Assembly: GCF_000308595.1 (NCBI RefSeq)
Contig: NZ_BAGA01000139.1
Coordinates: 39,191 to 103,190, forward strand
Origin: Nocardia higoensis NBRC 100133
GTDB lineage: Bacteria > Actinomycetota > Actinomycetes > Mycobacteriales > Mycobacteriaceae
Direction: 5' to 3'
DNA length: 64,000 nt
The notes beneath the pieces were generated by a model. That model was given only the letters and a program-made list of their open reading frames with translations. It was not told the DNA's origin and did not search any database. Made by a program: the position numbers and the translations under genes. This document shows, piece by piece, positions 18,301 through 24,765 of this stretch; the first letter of the stretch is position 1, and each line of letters begins with the position of its first letter.

Positions 18301-18622
18301 CGAAACCATGCCGACCAAGCCCGCCAAGGGCCTGGCCATGAAGTCCGGCTTCAAGCGGCCCGGCCCCAAGGCGCCCGGCGCCAAGGCAGCGGCCCCCGCC
18401 GCCGAGGCGGATCCGGCCGAACCGGTTGCGGCCACGGCGGATCCGGCCCCGGCTCCGACCCTGGAGAAGTCGGCCCCCGCCCCGGCTCCGTCCCAGACGG
18501 AGACCAACGGCTCGGCGAAGGCCGCCGCGAACGACGACTCGGACCGCCCGGCCCCGCCGACCGCCAAGCCCGGCGGCCTCGGCTTCAAGTCCGGCGCGAA
18601 GGCTCCCGGCCGCCGCAACTGA
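15314..18622 (+). CDS. Membrane-bound heterodisulfide-reductase-like Fe-S oxidoreductase with repeat tail (Rv0338c homologue)
   Basis: 1102 residues from the ATG at 15314 (AAAGG nine bases upstream). The N-terminal 250 residues have about five transmembrane helices and histidines typical of a cytochrome b-like domain (narG/HdrE type). Then come two 4Fe-4S motifs, CTECGRCQSQCP near 298 and CTTCGACVEQCP near 397, and two CCG-type domains (ETCTGDSARR, SMCCGAGGARMWM near 652) as in HdrD/GlpC/LldE. It should pass electrons between a donor and the quinone pool or a thiol/2-hydroxyacid substrate; the substrate is unknown. From about 775 to the end it is an Ala/Pro/Lys-rich tail with ten copies of a GLAMKGPAKAPG-like motif. 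Mtb Rv0338c is about 880 residues, so the tail is expanded here. Confidence 0.88.
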   Translation: MNALTVTLGTIGAALSLLCWVSFFGGVGNIVRTIRLGQSAPDRWRPFFPRFKQMIIEFLAHTRMNKFRTVGWAHWLVMIGFLGGFILFFEAYGQTIDPEFHWPIIGNLAIYHLWDEILGIGTVVGILTLIVIRQLNHPRDPERLSRFSGSKFGPAYVIESIVLVEGLGMIFVKAGKIATYGHANPATDFFTMRVAELLPASPTMISVFAFFKLMSGSLFLLLVGRNLTWGVAWHRFAAFPNIYFKRDEDGGVALGPARPMMSAGKALTMDNVDPDTDTLGAGKFEDFTWKGILDFTTCTECGRCQSQCPAWNTGKPLSPKLLIMSLRDHGYAKAPYLLAGGRKDMGGDEIGLVDADGKPDEAALAKIPEAARAEAERPLVGGEDVNGIIDPEVLWSCTTCGACVEQCPVDIEHVDHIIDMRRYQVLIESDFPSELAGLFKNLENKGNPWGQNAKDRLNWINEVDFDIPVFGQDADSFDGYEYLFWVGCAGAYEDRAKKTTKAVAELLATAGVKFMVLGQEETCTGDSARRAGNEFLFQQLAMQNIELLNSVFEGVEDRKKKIVVTCAHCFNALNNEYPQVGGTYEVVHHTQLLNRLVRQKKLVPVASVSQNVTYHDPCYLGRHNKIYNAPRELMEASGSKLVEMPRHGERSMCCGAGGARMWMEEQLGKRVNIDRVDEALSTSPAKIATGCPFCRVMLTDGVTARQEKGEGEGVEVVDVAQLMLDSIERIDVAKLSENLVVVQEPKVEAEPEPAVAATVTEAEAPAAAEAAPAGGGLAMKGGKAPGGGGLAMKGPAKAPGGGGLGMKGAAKAPGAKSADSPAEASTATEAAPAKGLAMKGPAKAPGKGLGMKGAAKAPGAKAADSPDGASTAAEAKPAKGLAMKGPAKAPGKGLGMKGVAKAPGAKAAAPAAESAPAETAPATATASAAAETLPSKPAKGLAMKSGFKRPGPKAPGATAAAPEAPATDSAPADAAPAAETVSATETPAAETASAPTETMPTKPAKGLAMKSGFKRPGPKAPGAKAAAPAAEADPAEPVAATADPAPAPTLEKSAPAPAPSQTETNGSAKAAANDDSDRPAPPTAKPGGLGFKSGAKAPGRRN

Positions 18623-18640
18623 CGCGATAACAGAACACAG

Positions 18641-18681
18641 AATTCGACCCCGGATCGGTCACCTCGATCCGGGGTCGAATT
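18641..18681. terminator. Hairpin between convergent genes
   Basis: A perfect 17-bp stem (AATTCGACCCCGGATCG at 18641-18657 with its complement at 18665-18681) and a 7-base loop. It follows the Fe-S gene by 18 bp and contains the last codons of the convergent small gene; it can serve both directions. Confidence 0.75.
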
Positions 18682-19030
18682 GCGTCCGAGGCAGCACTAT
18701 TCGGTTTCCTTCGAAGACGAGCTCGAACTCCCCCGCTTCAACGGACGCGACACTCCCCCTCGTTTGCTCACTCGCGCCCCTCGGATCCGGCACCGGAACC
18801 GCCTCGTCGAGGTAGTCGAGATCGGACGCGTCGACGCGAATACGCGGATCGGCATACGCGGCGGCGGTGTCGCGCCATGCCTCGAGTGTCTCCGTGAGGC
18901 CACTCAGTCGCCCCACCGACAGACCACCTCGCGCCTGAGCGAGGAAATCGGCGACGAACTCGGCACGCTCCGATTCCGGCAACAGCTCGACCCACGGGAA
19001 GGTGATCGTCAGCCTCGGTACCCGATTCAT
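18659..19030 (-). CDS. Small acidic protein, DUF6247-like (antitoxin-like)
   Basis: 123 residues from the ATG at 19030. Sequence such as LLPESERAEFVADFLAQARG, LTETLEAWRDTAAAY and DLDYLDEAVPVPDP recalls the DUF6247 family, small actinobacterial proteins often next to RelE-type toxins and considered antitoxin-like. No toxin gene adjoins: downstream is the Fe-S gene terminator, and upstream only a very short frame. The 3' end runs into the shared hairpin. The family call is from memory of the pattern and is tentative; the open frame itself has good codon bias. Confidence 0.55.
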   Translation of the reverse strand: MNRVPRLTITFPWVELLPESERAEFVADFLAQARGGLSVGRLSGLTETLEAWRDTAAAYADPRIRVDASDLDYLDEAVPVPDPRGASEQTRGSVASVEAGEFELVFEGNRIVLPRTQFDPGSR

Positions 19031-19055
19031 GAGCGGCACCGAACCAGTTCGATGG

Positions 19056-19163
19056 TCAGGACCGGTTCGCTGCGGGGTCCGGCCGCATCCGGAGGCCCTC
19101 CGGGGTGAAGGTGAAGGCATCGGGAAGGGATACCTGGCCGGTGCGGATCGCCAGCGCCTCCAC
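19056..19163 (-). CDS. Possible 35-residue protein or gene remnant
   Basis: A GTG-started frame reading VEALAIRTGQVSLPDAFTFT then PEGLRMRPDPAANRS and a stop. The amino-acid pattern looks like real protein, unlike the other two frames here. It ends 25 bp before the DUF6247-like gene in the same direction. It may be a tiny gene or the 3' remnant of a longer one, since a stop lies just upstream in frame. No ribosome site is evident. Confidence 0.25.
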   Translation of the reverse strand: MEALAIRTGQVSLPDAFTFTPEGLRMRPDPAANRS

Positions 19164-19287
19164 CGGAGGTGCCGATGGATGCGGTGCGACGGTTCTTCAT
19201 ATCGACGGAGCCTACGAGAGCTCTTGCGCGATAGCTCGCCACGCCGGCAGAACGCCTCTCCAGCGGCCGACCTCACGGTACGGAAAG

Positions 19288-19320
19288 AAGAGCCCGGAAC
19301 CGCGAAGGCTCCGGGCTCTT
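19288..19320 (-). terminator. Terminator of the acyl-CoA dehydrogenase operon
   Basis: AAGAGCCCGGA (19288-19298) pairs with TCCGGGCTCTT (19310-19320). Read leftward it lies 11 bp after the stop codon of the second acyl-CoA dehydrogenase gene. Confidence 0.8.
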
Positions 19321-19330
19321 TTCGTTCACC

Positions 19331-20473
19331 CTACGGCCGCGTGAGTTCCGCGTACCGGGTGCGGTGGTAATCCGTGCTGCCGAACTCGCGCTCCAGCACC
19401 GTGAGCCGCTTGAAGTAGTGGCCGATGGCCAGTTCCTCGGTCATGCCCATGGCGCCGTGCAACTGGACGGCGTTCTGGCCGATGAAGCGGGCCGCGCGGC
19501 CGATGGTGACCTTGGCGGCGGAGAGCGCGCGGGCGCGTTCGGCCGGCTCGGCGGACAGCGCGGCGCCTGCCAGTTGCGAAGCGGCGGCGGCCTGTTCGAG
19601 CTCCATGTACATGTCGACCATGCGGTGCTGCAGGGCCTGGAAGCTCGAGATCGGGACGCCGAACTGCTGGCGCTGCTTGGTGTATTCGACGGTGTCGGTG
19701 AACACCTTGCGCAGCAGGCCGACGGCCTCGGCGCTGATGGCGGCGATCGCGTGCGCGGCGGTGGGCTCGACAACCGCCCACGCCTGGCCTTCGGCGCCGA
19801 GCAGGGCGTCGGCGGGCAGGCGCAGGCCGGTGAACACGAAGTCGGCGGCCTGGCGGTCGTCGATCGTGCGGTAGCCGTGGTACTCCACGCCGGCGGGCAG
19901 GTTCTGCGGGTCGAAGGGCAGCACGAACAGCGAGAGGCCGTCGGTGTCGCGCTCCTCGCCGGAGGTGCGGGCGGAGACGATCAGGTGGGTGGCCAGCGGG
20001 GCGCTGGTGACCAGGATCTTGACGCCGTCGAGCACCCATTCGTCGCCGTCGCGGCGAGCGGTGGTCCGCACGGCGTGCAGGACGTTGCCGGAGGTGGGCT
20101 CGAGCGCGGCGAAAGCGGTGCGCACCGAACCGGCCACGATGCCGCGCAGCAGTTCCTCCCGGCCGCCGGAGCGACCCAGCAGGCCCGCGCCGACCACCAC
20201 GGTGTCGATGAACGGTTCGGCGACCAGCGCGCGGCCCAATTCCTCGGCGATGACCAGCAATTCGGCGGCGCCGCCGCCCATGCCGTCGACCTCCTCGGGC
20301 AGGGTCGCGCCGAGGATGCCGAGCTCCTCGGCGAAGCCGCGCCAGATGGCGGGCTGCCAGCCCTCGCCGGTCTTGATGGCGGCGCGGCTCTTCTCGAGGT
20401 CGTAACGGGCGGCGAGGTAACCGGCGACGGTGTCGCGCAGGAGCTGCTGCTCCTCGGTGAGTGTGAAGTCCAT
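19331..20473 (-). CDS. Acyl-CoA dehydrogenase family protein (second of a pair)
   Basis: 380 residues beginning MDFTLTEEQQLLRDTVAGYL. It has the three-domain acyl-CoA dehydrogenase layout: helical N-terminal domain, central beta domain (ILVTSAPLATHLIVSARTS), and helical C-terminal domain (YTKQRQQFGVPISSFQALQH, QLHGAMGMTEELAIGHYFKR). Its ATG shares one base with the upstream gene's stop (TGATG), so translation is coupled, and the products probably form an alpha2beta2 FadE complex as known for mycobacterial steroid and fatty-acid side-chain enzymes. Substrate unknown. The open frame continues far upstream only because the other gene lacks stops in this frame; the start is set by the overlap. 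Confidence 0.88.
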   Translation of the reverse strand: MDFTLTEEQQLLRDTVAGYLAARYDLEKSRAAIKTGEGWQPAIWRGFAEELGILGATLPEEVDGMGGGAAELLVIAEELGRALVAEPFIDTVVVGAGLLGRSGGREELLRGIVAGSVRTAFAALEPTSGNVLHAVRTTARRDGDEWVLDGVKILVTSAPLATHLIVSARTSGEERDTDGLSLFVLPFDPQNLPAGVEYHGYRTIDDRQAADFVFTGLRLPADALLGAEGQAWAVVEPTAAHAIAAISAEAVGLLRKVFTDTVEYTKQRQQFGVPISSFQALQHRMVDMYMELEQAAAASQLAGAALSAEPAERARALSAAKVTIGRAARFIGQNAVQLHGAMGMTEELAIGHYFKRLTVLEREFGSTDYHRTRYAELTRP

Positions 20474-21702
20474 CAGAGCCCCAATGCTGCCTTGGCGAGA
20501 ATGTTTCGCTGAATTTCGTTGCTGCCCGCGTAGATCGAGCCGGCACGGTCGTTGAAGTAGCGCAGCGGCGCGACGGCCTGCCACTCCGCGCCGCTGTGAT
20601 AGCCGTCGGCGGGCGGGGTGTAGTTGGCGATCGGGCCGCCCGGCGCGGTGGCGTGCGGCTGGTAGGCCCAGCCCTGCGGACCCGCCGCCTCCAGCGCGAG
20701 TTCGGTGAGCTGCTGGCTCAGTTCGGTGGACAGGATCTTCAGCATCGACGACGAGGGTCCGGGGTTCTTGCCCTGGGCCATCAGCGACAGCGTGCGGTGC
20801 TCGAGCACCTCGAGCACCTCGGTGCGGATCCGGGCGTCGGCCAGGCGCGCCGCGAAGGCCGGGTAGTCGATGAGCCTGCCGCCGTCGGGGCCGGGCTGGG
20901 AGGCGGCGGCCTCGGTCAGCTCCTGGGCCATGACCTGCAGCATCGGCGCCATCGCACCGCCGCGCTCGTGCACGAGCAGGTACTTCGCGACGGTCCAGCC
21001 CTCGTCGATCTTGCCGAGCACATTGCTCTTGGGCACGCGCACGTTGTCGAAGAAGACCTGGTTCTGCACCTCCTCGCCGGAGGACATCACCAGCGGGCGG
21101 ATCTCGATGCCCGGGGTGTTCATGTCGATGAGCAGGAAGGTGATGCCCTCCTGCTTCTTGCCGGTGCGCGAGGTGCGGACCAGGCAGAAGATCCAGTTGG
21201 CCTCGGTGGCGTGGGTGGTCCAGATCTTGGAGCCGGTGCAGATGAGGTCTTCGCCGTCGGAGACGGCGGCCATCGACAGCGACGCCAGGTCGGAACCGGC
21301 TTCGGGCTCGGAGTAGCCCTGGCAGAAGAAGACCTCGCCGGTGAGGATGCGCGGCAGGTAGAAGGCCTTCTGCTCCGGGGTGCCGTAGGCGATGATCGCG
21401 GGCGCGACCATTCGGATGCCCATCGGCGAGAGCACCGGCGCGCCCGCCAGCGTGCACTCCCGGCTGAAGATGTAGTGCTGGGTCAGGCTCCACTTGCACC
21501 CGCCGTGCTCCACCGGCCAGTGCGGCGCGGCCCAGCCGCGCTTGTGCAGGATCGCCTGCCAGGCCATGCTGGCCTCGTGATCGGGGTAGACGCTCGTCAT
21601 GAGGCGTCCGGCCCGGCGGATCTCGGGCGTTAGTTTCTCGTCGAGAAAGGCTCGCACCTCGTCCCGAAAGGCCAGGTCGGCCTCTGACCAGTTGAAATCC
21701 AT
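20473..21702 (-). CDS. Acyl-CoA dehydrogenase family protein (first of a pair)
   Basis: 409 residues from the ATG at 21702, with GGAGGAC just upstream. Recognisable blocks: CQGYSEPEAGSDLASLSM (substrate/FAD region), GSKIWTTHATEANW, VPKSNVLGKIDEGW, and near the end AGSIYAGSNEIQRNILAKAALGL. The Y-E-G that carries the catalytic glutamate in medium-chain enzymes reads Y-A-G here, so the base must come from elsewhere or from the partner subunit. It heads a two-gene operon with the smaller dehydrogenase. Likely a FadE-type oxidation of an unusual acyl-CoA; no ligase or thiolase adjoins to indicate the substrate. Confidence 0.88.
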   Translation of the reverse strand: MDFNWSEADLAFRDEVRAFLDEKLTPEIRRAGRLMTSVYPDHEASMAWQAILHKRGWAAPHWPVEHGGCKWSLTQHYIFSRECTLAGAPVLSPMGIRMVAPAIIAYGTPEQKAFYLPRILTGEVFFCQGYSEPEAGSDLASLSMAAVSDGEDLICTGSKIWTTHATEANWIFCLVRTSRTGKKQEGITFLLIDMNTPGIEIRPLVMSSGEEVQNQVFFDNVRVPKSNVLGKIDEGWTVAKYLLVHERGGAMAPMLQVMAQELTEAAASQPGPDGGRLIDYPAFAARLADARIRTEVLEVLEHRTLSLMAQGKNPGPSSSMLKILSTELSQQLTELALEAAGPQGWAYQPHATAPGGPIANYTPPADGYHSGAEWQAVAPLRYFNDRAGSIYAGSNEIQRNILAKAALGL

Positions 21703-21817
21703 CTGTCCTCCCGGCTGCACAGGCTGTTGGCCTCAGGCCAACACGACCCTCAATCTAAGGCCAGGGCCAGCGGAAATCAAACTGATGCCACATGCCCGCA
21801 GTTAGCCCGCTCACCAC

Positions 21818-22438
21818 TCAGCCGCACTGGCTCGTTTCGCCGATCTTCACCACCGAGAGCACCGCCTCGAACTCACCGATCGTTTCGCCCGGCGCCGGCT
21901 GCTGCCCCACCACGACCCAGTTCCGATCCAGCACCTGCCTGCGTCCCTGCCCGGTCGCGTCGGACGACCGCGAGAAGAAGACGCCCGCGGCCTGGATCAG
22001 ATCCTGCGCGTCCTGCAGGTTCATGCACACCACCGCGGGCATGATCGCCGCCGGAGCCGGAGCGGGCGTTTCGGTGGTCACCGGCGGCGCCACCGGCGCG
22101 ACCGGGGGCGGGGCGGCCGGCAAGGGGCTCTCGACGGCAGGCGCGGCTCGCGTGGTCGGTTCCGCGACGGCCGGAGCCGTACTCACCGATGTCACGCCCG
22201 CCGGTGCCGCACCACTCGATGTCGAAGCAGCAGCCGCCGACTCCTCCTCGCCGGATCCGCCGATCGCCCCGCCCACCACGGCGAGCACCAGCACGACGCC
22301 GACGGCGACCAGCGCCCACGCCCACGCCGGGGTCGACTTCCGTTGCGGCGGATAGGGACCGGGCGGACGCTGCCCGTACTGCGGGTTCTGCGGCGGGTAC
22401 TGGGGGCCGCCCTGCGGCGGATACTGGGGATAGCTCAC
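21818..22438 (-). CDS. Proline-rich membrane protein with extracytoplasmic PASTA-like domain
   Basis: 206 residues from a GTG start. The first 35 residues are Pro/Gln/Tyr-rich (PQYPPQ repeats, cytosolic), one transmembrane helix follows (AWALVAVGVVLVLAVVGGAI, about 40-59), then an Ala/Pro/Thr-rich linker and a C-terminal domain of about 65 residues (VVCMNLQDAQDLIQAAGVFF to GQQPAPGETIGEFEAVLSVV) with the PASTA fold pattern. PASTA domains bind peptidoglycan or lipid II-like ligands. No kinase domain is present. A role at the cell wall is inferred from the topology. The gene is monocistronic by spacing. Confidence 0.75.
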   Translation of the reverse strand: MSYPQYPPQGGPQYPPQNPQYGQRPPGPYPPQRKSTPAWAWALVAVGVVLVLAVVGGAIGGSGEEESAAAASTSSGAAPAGVTSVSTAPAVAEPTTRAAPAVESPLPAAPPPVAPVAPPVTTETPAPAPAAIMPAVVCMNLQDAQDLIQAAGVFFSRSSDATGQGRRQVLDRNWVVVGQQPAPGETIGEFEAVLSVVKIGETSQCG

Positions 22439-22562
22439 GGGGAATCATGATCCGGCATCTACACGGCAATTCTCGACAATGTCCACTGTTCAGTGGACGA
22501 ACCAGGTGCTATCCCACCTCGCCCGGCGCCGCCGCGGCCCGGTGCCACTCACTCGCATCCGA

Positions 22563-23132
22563 TCAGCATTTCTCGAAGAATGCCTCGATATAGGCGGCGG
22601 ATTGGTAGAGGTAGTCGTAGGCCCAGCGGGCGGGCGAGAGTTCCGGGCGCGGGTCGGCGAAGAGCAGTTCCCCGTCCCAGCACTTGCCGATGACGTAGCG
22701 GGCGCGGGAGATGTGCGGGGTGAAGGTGACGACGATGACGCGGGTCCAGCTTTCGGCGCGGGCATAGGCGGCCAGGGCGCGGCCTTCGCCTCGGGTCGTG
22801 CGCGGATCGGGGTCGAAGCAGACGACCTCGAAGCTGTAGCCGCCGTGGCAGATCCGGTTCATGCGGGCGCTGTATTCGTACGGGTCGGAGAACAGCACGC
22901 GCGGGGCATATCCTTCGCGCGCCAGGCGCAGAGCCAACTGCTCACGACCGTCATGGGCTCCGCCGAGGACGAGGATCGCGTCGGCGGGCGCGGGTGGATC
23001 GGTGCGCGGACGCACGTACACCGGCCACAGCGCCGCCACCGCGCCGAGCGCCAGCAGGGCGGCGAAGCAGGCGAGCAGGACATGGCGGGTTCGCCTCCGC
23101 ACTCGGATACGGGCCGCCCGGACACCACTCAT
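22563..23132 (-). CDS. DUF218 (SanA/ElyC/YdcF-like) membrane-anchored protein
   Basis: 189 residues. A basic N-terminus and one transmembrane helix (VLLACFAALLALGAVAALW) anchor a DUF218 domain with the signature DAILVLGGAHDGREQLALRL and later WTRVIVVTFTPHISRARYVI. DUF218 proteins such as SanA and ElyC act on envelope integrity or peptidoglycan precursor metabolism; the reaction is not settled. TAGCAT at 23145-23140 ends eight bases before the ATG, suggesting a leaderless transcript divergent from the UDP-glucose dehydrogenase gene. Two cysteines (RICHGGYSFEVVCF) lie mid-domain and could form a disulfide outside the membrane. Confidence 0.8.
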   Translation of the reverse strand: MSGVRAARIRVRRRTRHVLLACFAALLALGAVAALWPVYVRPRTDPPAPADAILVLGGAHDGREQLALRLAREGYAPRVLFSDPYEYSARMNRICHGGYSFEVVCFDPDPRTTRGEGRALAAYARAESWTRVIVVTFTPHISRARYVIGKCWDGELLFADPRPELSPARWAYDYLYQSAAYIEAFFEKC

Positions 23133-23274
23133 CGCCGACGATGCTAGGCCGCGCGTGGGGTCTCCTGTCCCGCGCAATGCCCCCATCAGCGTGTTTCCGC
23201 CTGTACATCCGTTGTTGCCGTGACCCTTGCCGCACCGACGCGGCGTCGTCACGGTGGCGGCGTACCAATCGAGC

Positions 23275-24597
23275 ATGCGATGCACAGTCTTCGGTACCGG
23301 CTATCTCGGGGCGACGCACGCGGCGTGCATGGCCGAACTGGGCCACGAGGTGGTCGGCGTCGACATCGACCCCGGCAAGGTGGCCAAGCTCTCCGACGGA
23401 GTGGTTCCCTTCTACGAGCCGGGCCTCGAGGCGGTGCTGCGACGCAATCTCGACGCGGGCAGGCTGCGCTTCACCACCTCCTACGACGAGGCGGCCGAGC
23501 ACGCTCGGGTGCACTTCCTCGGCGTGGGCACCCCGCAGCGCAAGGGTGAGTACGCCGCCGATCTCACCCACGTGCACGCGGTGGTCGACGCATTGGCGCC
23601 CCGGATGCGGGAACCGTCGGTGATCATCGGCAAGTCGACCGTCCCGGTGGGCACCGCCGCGGCCCTCGGCCGCCGGGCCAGGGCTCTGACCGGCGCCGAG
23701 GTCGAGGTGGCCTGGAATCCGGAGTTCCTGCGGGAGGGTTTCGCCGTGCAGGACACGCTGCGCCCGGACCGCCTGGTGCTCGGCGTGGACCGCGACCGCC
23801 CCGGCTCCGCCTGGGTCGAGGCCGTGGTGCGCGAGGTCTACGCCGAACTGCTCGACAACGAAGTTCCCTTCCTGAGTACCGATCTGGCGACCGCCGAACT
23901 GGTGAAGGTCTCGGCCAACGCTTTCCTCGCCACCAAGATCTCTTTCATCAACGCCGTCTCGGAAGTCTGTGACGCGACCGGCGCCGATGTGACCGTGCTG
24001 GCCGACGCGCTCGGCTACGACGCCCGCATCGGCCGCCGATTCCTCGACGCGGGACTCGGTTTCGGCGGTGGCTGCCTGCCCAAGGACATCCGCGCGTTCA
24101 TGGCGCGCGCCGGTGAACTCGGCGCCGAGCACGCGGTGGCCTTCCTGCGCGAGGTCGACAACATCAACATGCGCCGCCGGACGAAGGTCGTCGACATGGC
24201 GGCCGCGGCCGTGGGCGGCTCGCTGCTCGGCGCGAACGTGGCGGTCCTCGGCGCGGCCTTCAAGCCCGAATCCGATGACGTGCGCGACTCCCCGGCGCTG
24301 AACGTCGCGGGCTTGATCCAGTTGCACGGCGCCGTGGTCACCGTGTACGACCCGAAGGCGCTGGAGAACTCCCGGCGGGTCTTCCCCACCTTGAACTACG
24401 CCACCTCGGTCGCCGAGGCCTGTGATCGCGCCGACGTGGTGCTCGTGCTCACCGAATGGGACGAGTTCACCGCCTTGCGGCCGGCCGATCTGGACGGCGT
24501 GGTGCGCGCCCGCTCGATCGTCGACGGCCGCAACTGCCTGGATCGGGCTGCCTGGCGAGGCGCCGGATGGGTGTACGCCGGACTCGGCACCCCGTAG
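23275..24597 (+). CDS. udgA: UDP-glucose 6-dehydrogenase
   Basis: 440 residues (Mtb UdgA about 443). It oxidises UDP-glucose to UDP-glucuronate with two NAD+. NAD-binding GTGYLG at 7-12, conserved GVGTP and GKSTVPVGT blocks, EFLREGFAVQDTLRPDRLVL, and the catalytic cysteine at 267 in GFGGGCLPKD; the C-terminal substrate domain shows GAAFKPESDDVRDSPALNV. The ATG at 23275 begins at MRCTVFGTGYLG, matching the family; the frame is open 48 bases further up without homology. TACCAA ends six bases before the ATG. UDP-glucuronate would feed polysaccharide synthesis. Confidence 0.95.
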   Translation: MRCTVFGTGYLGATHAACMAELGHEVVGVDIDPGKVAKLSDGVVPFYEPGLEAVLRRNLDAGRLRFTTSYDEAAEHARVHFLGVGTPQRKGEYAADLTHVHAVVDALAPRMREPSVIIGKSTVPVGTAAALGRRARALTGAEVEVAWNPEFLREGFAVQDTLRPDRLVLGVDRDRPGSAWVEAVVREVYAELLDNEVPFLSTDLATAELVKVSANAFLATKISFINAVSEVCDATGADVTVLADALGYDARIGRRFLDAGLGFGGGCLPKDIRAFMARAGELGAEHAVAFLREVDNINMRRRTKVVDMAAAAVGGSLLGANVAVLGAAFKPESDDVRDSPALNVAGLIQLHGAVVTVYDPKALENSRRVFPTLNYATSVAEACDRADVVLVLTEWDEFTALRPADLDGVVRARSIVDGRNCLDRAAWRGAGWVYAGLGTP

Positions 24598-24765
24598 AGT
24601 GGCCTGGCGAGGCCTCGCCGGGACCCCATGTCCGGGTCACAAGCCTCCGGTGCGAGCGGGCGCCGCCGGTAGGGTCGCCGGAAGCGGATCGCACGGATCG
24701 TGTCGATCATGCGCAAGGGCGCGCGTTCGAAGGCGAGGGCGCGCGGGAGACGAGATAGGCAGCAG

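Noticed and set aside
19331..21499. Single 722-codon acyl-CoA dehydrogenase frame
   Set aside because: The first half is another frame of the upstream dehydrogenase; two genes joined by a TGATG overlap explain it.
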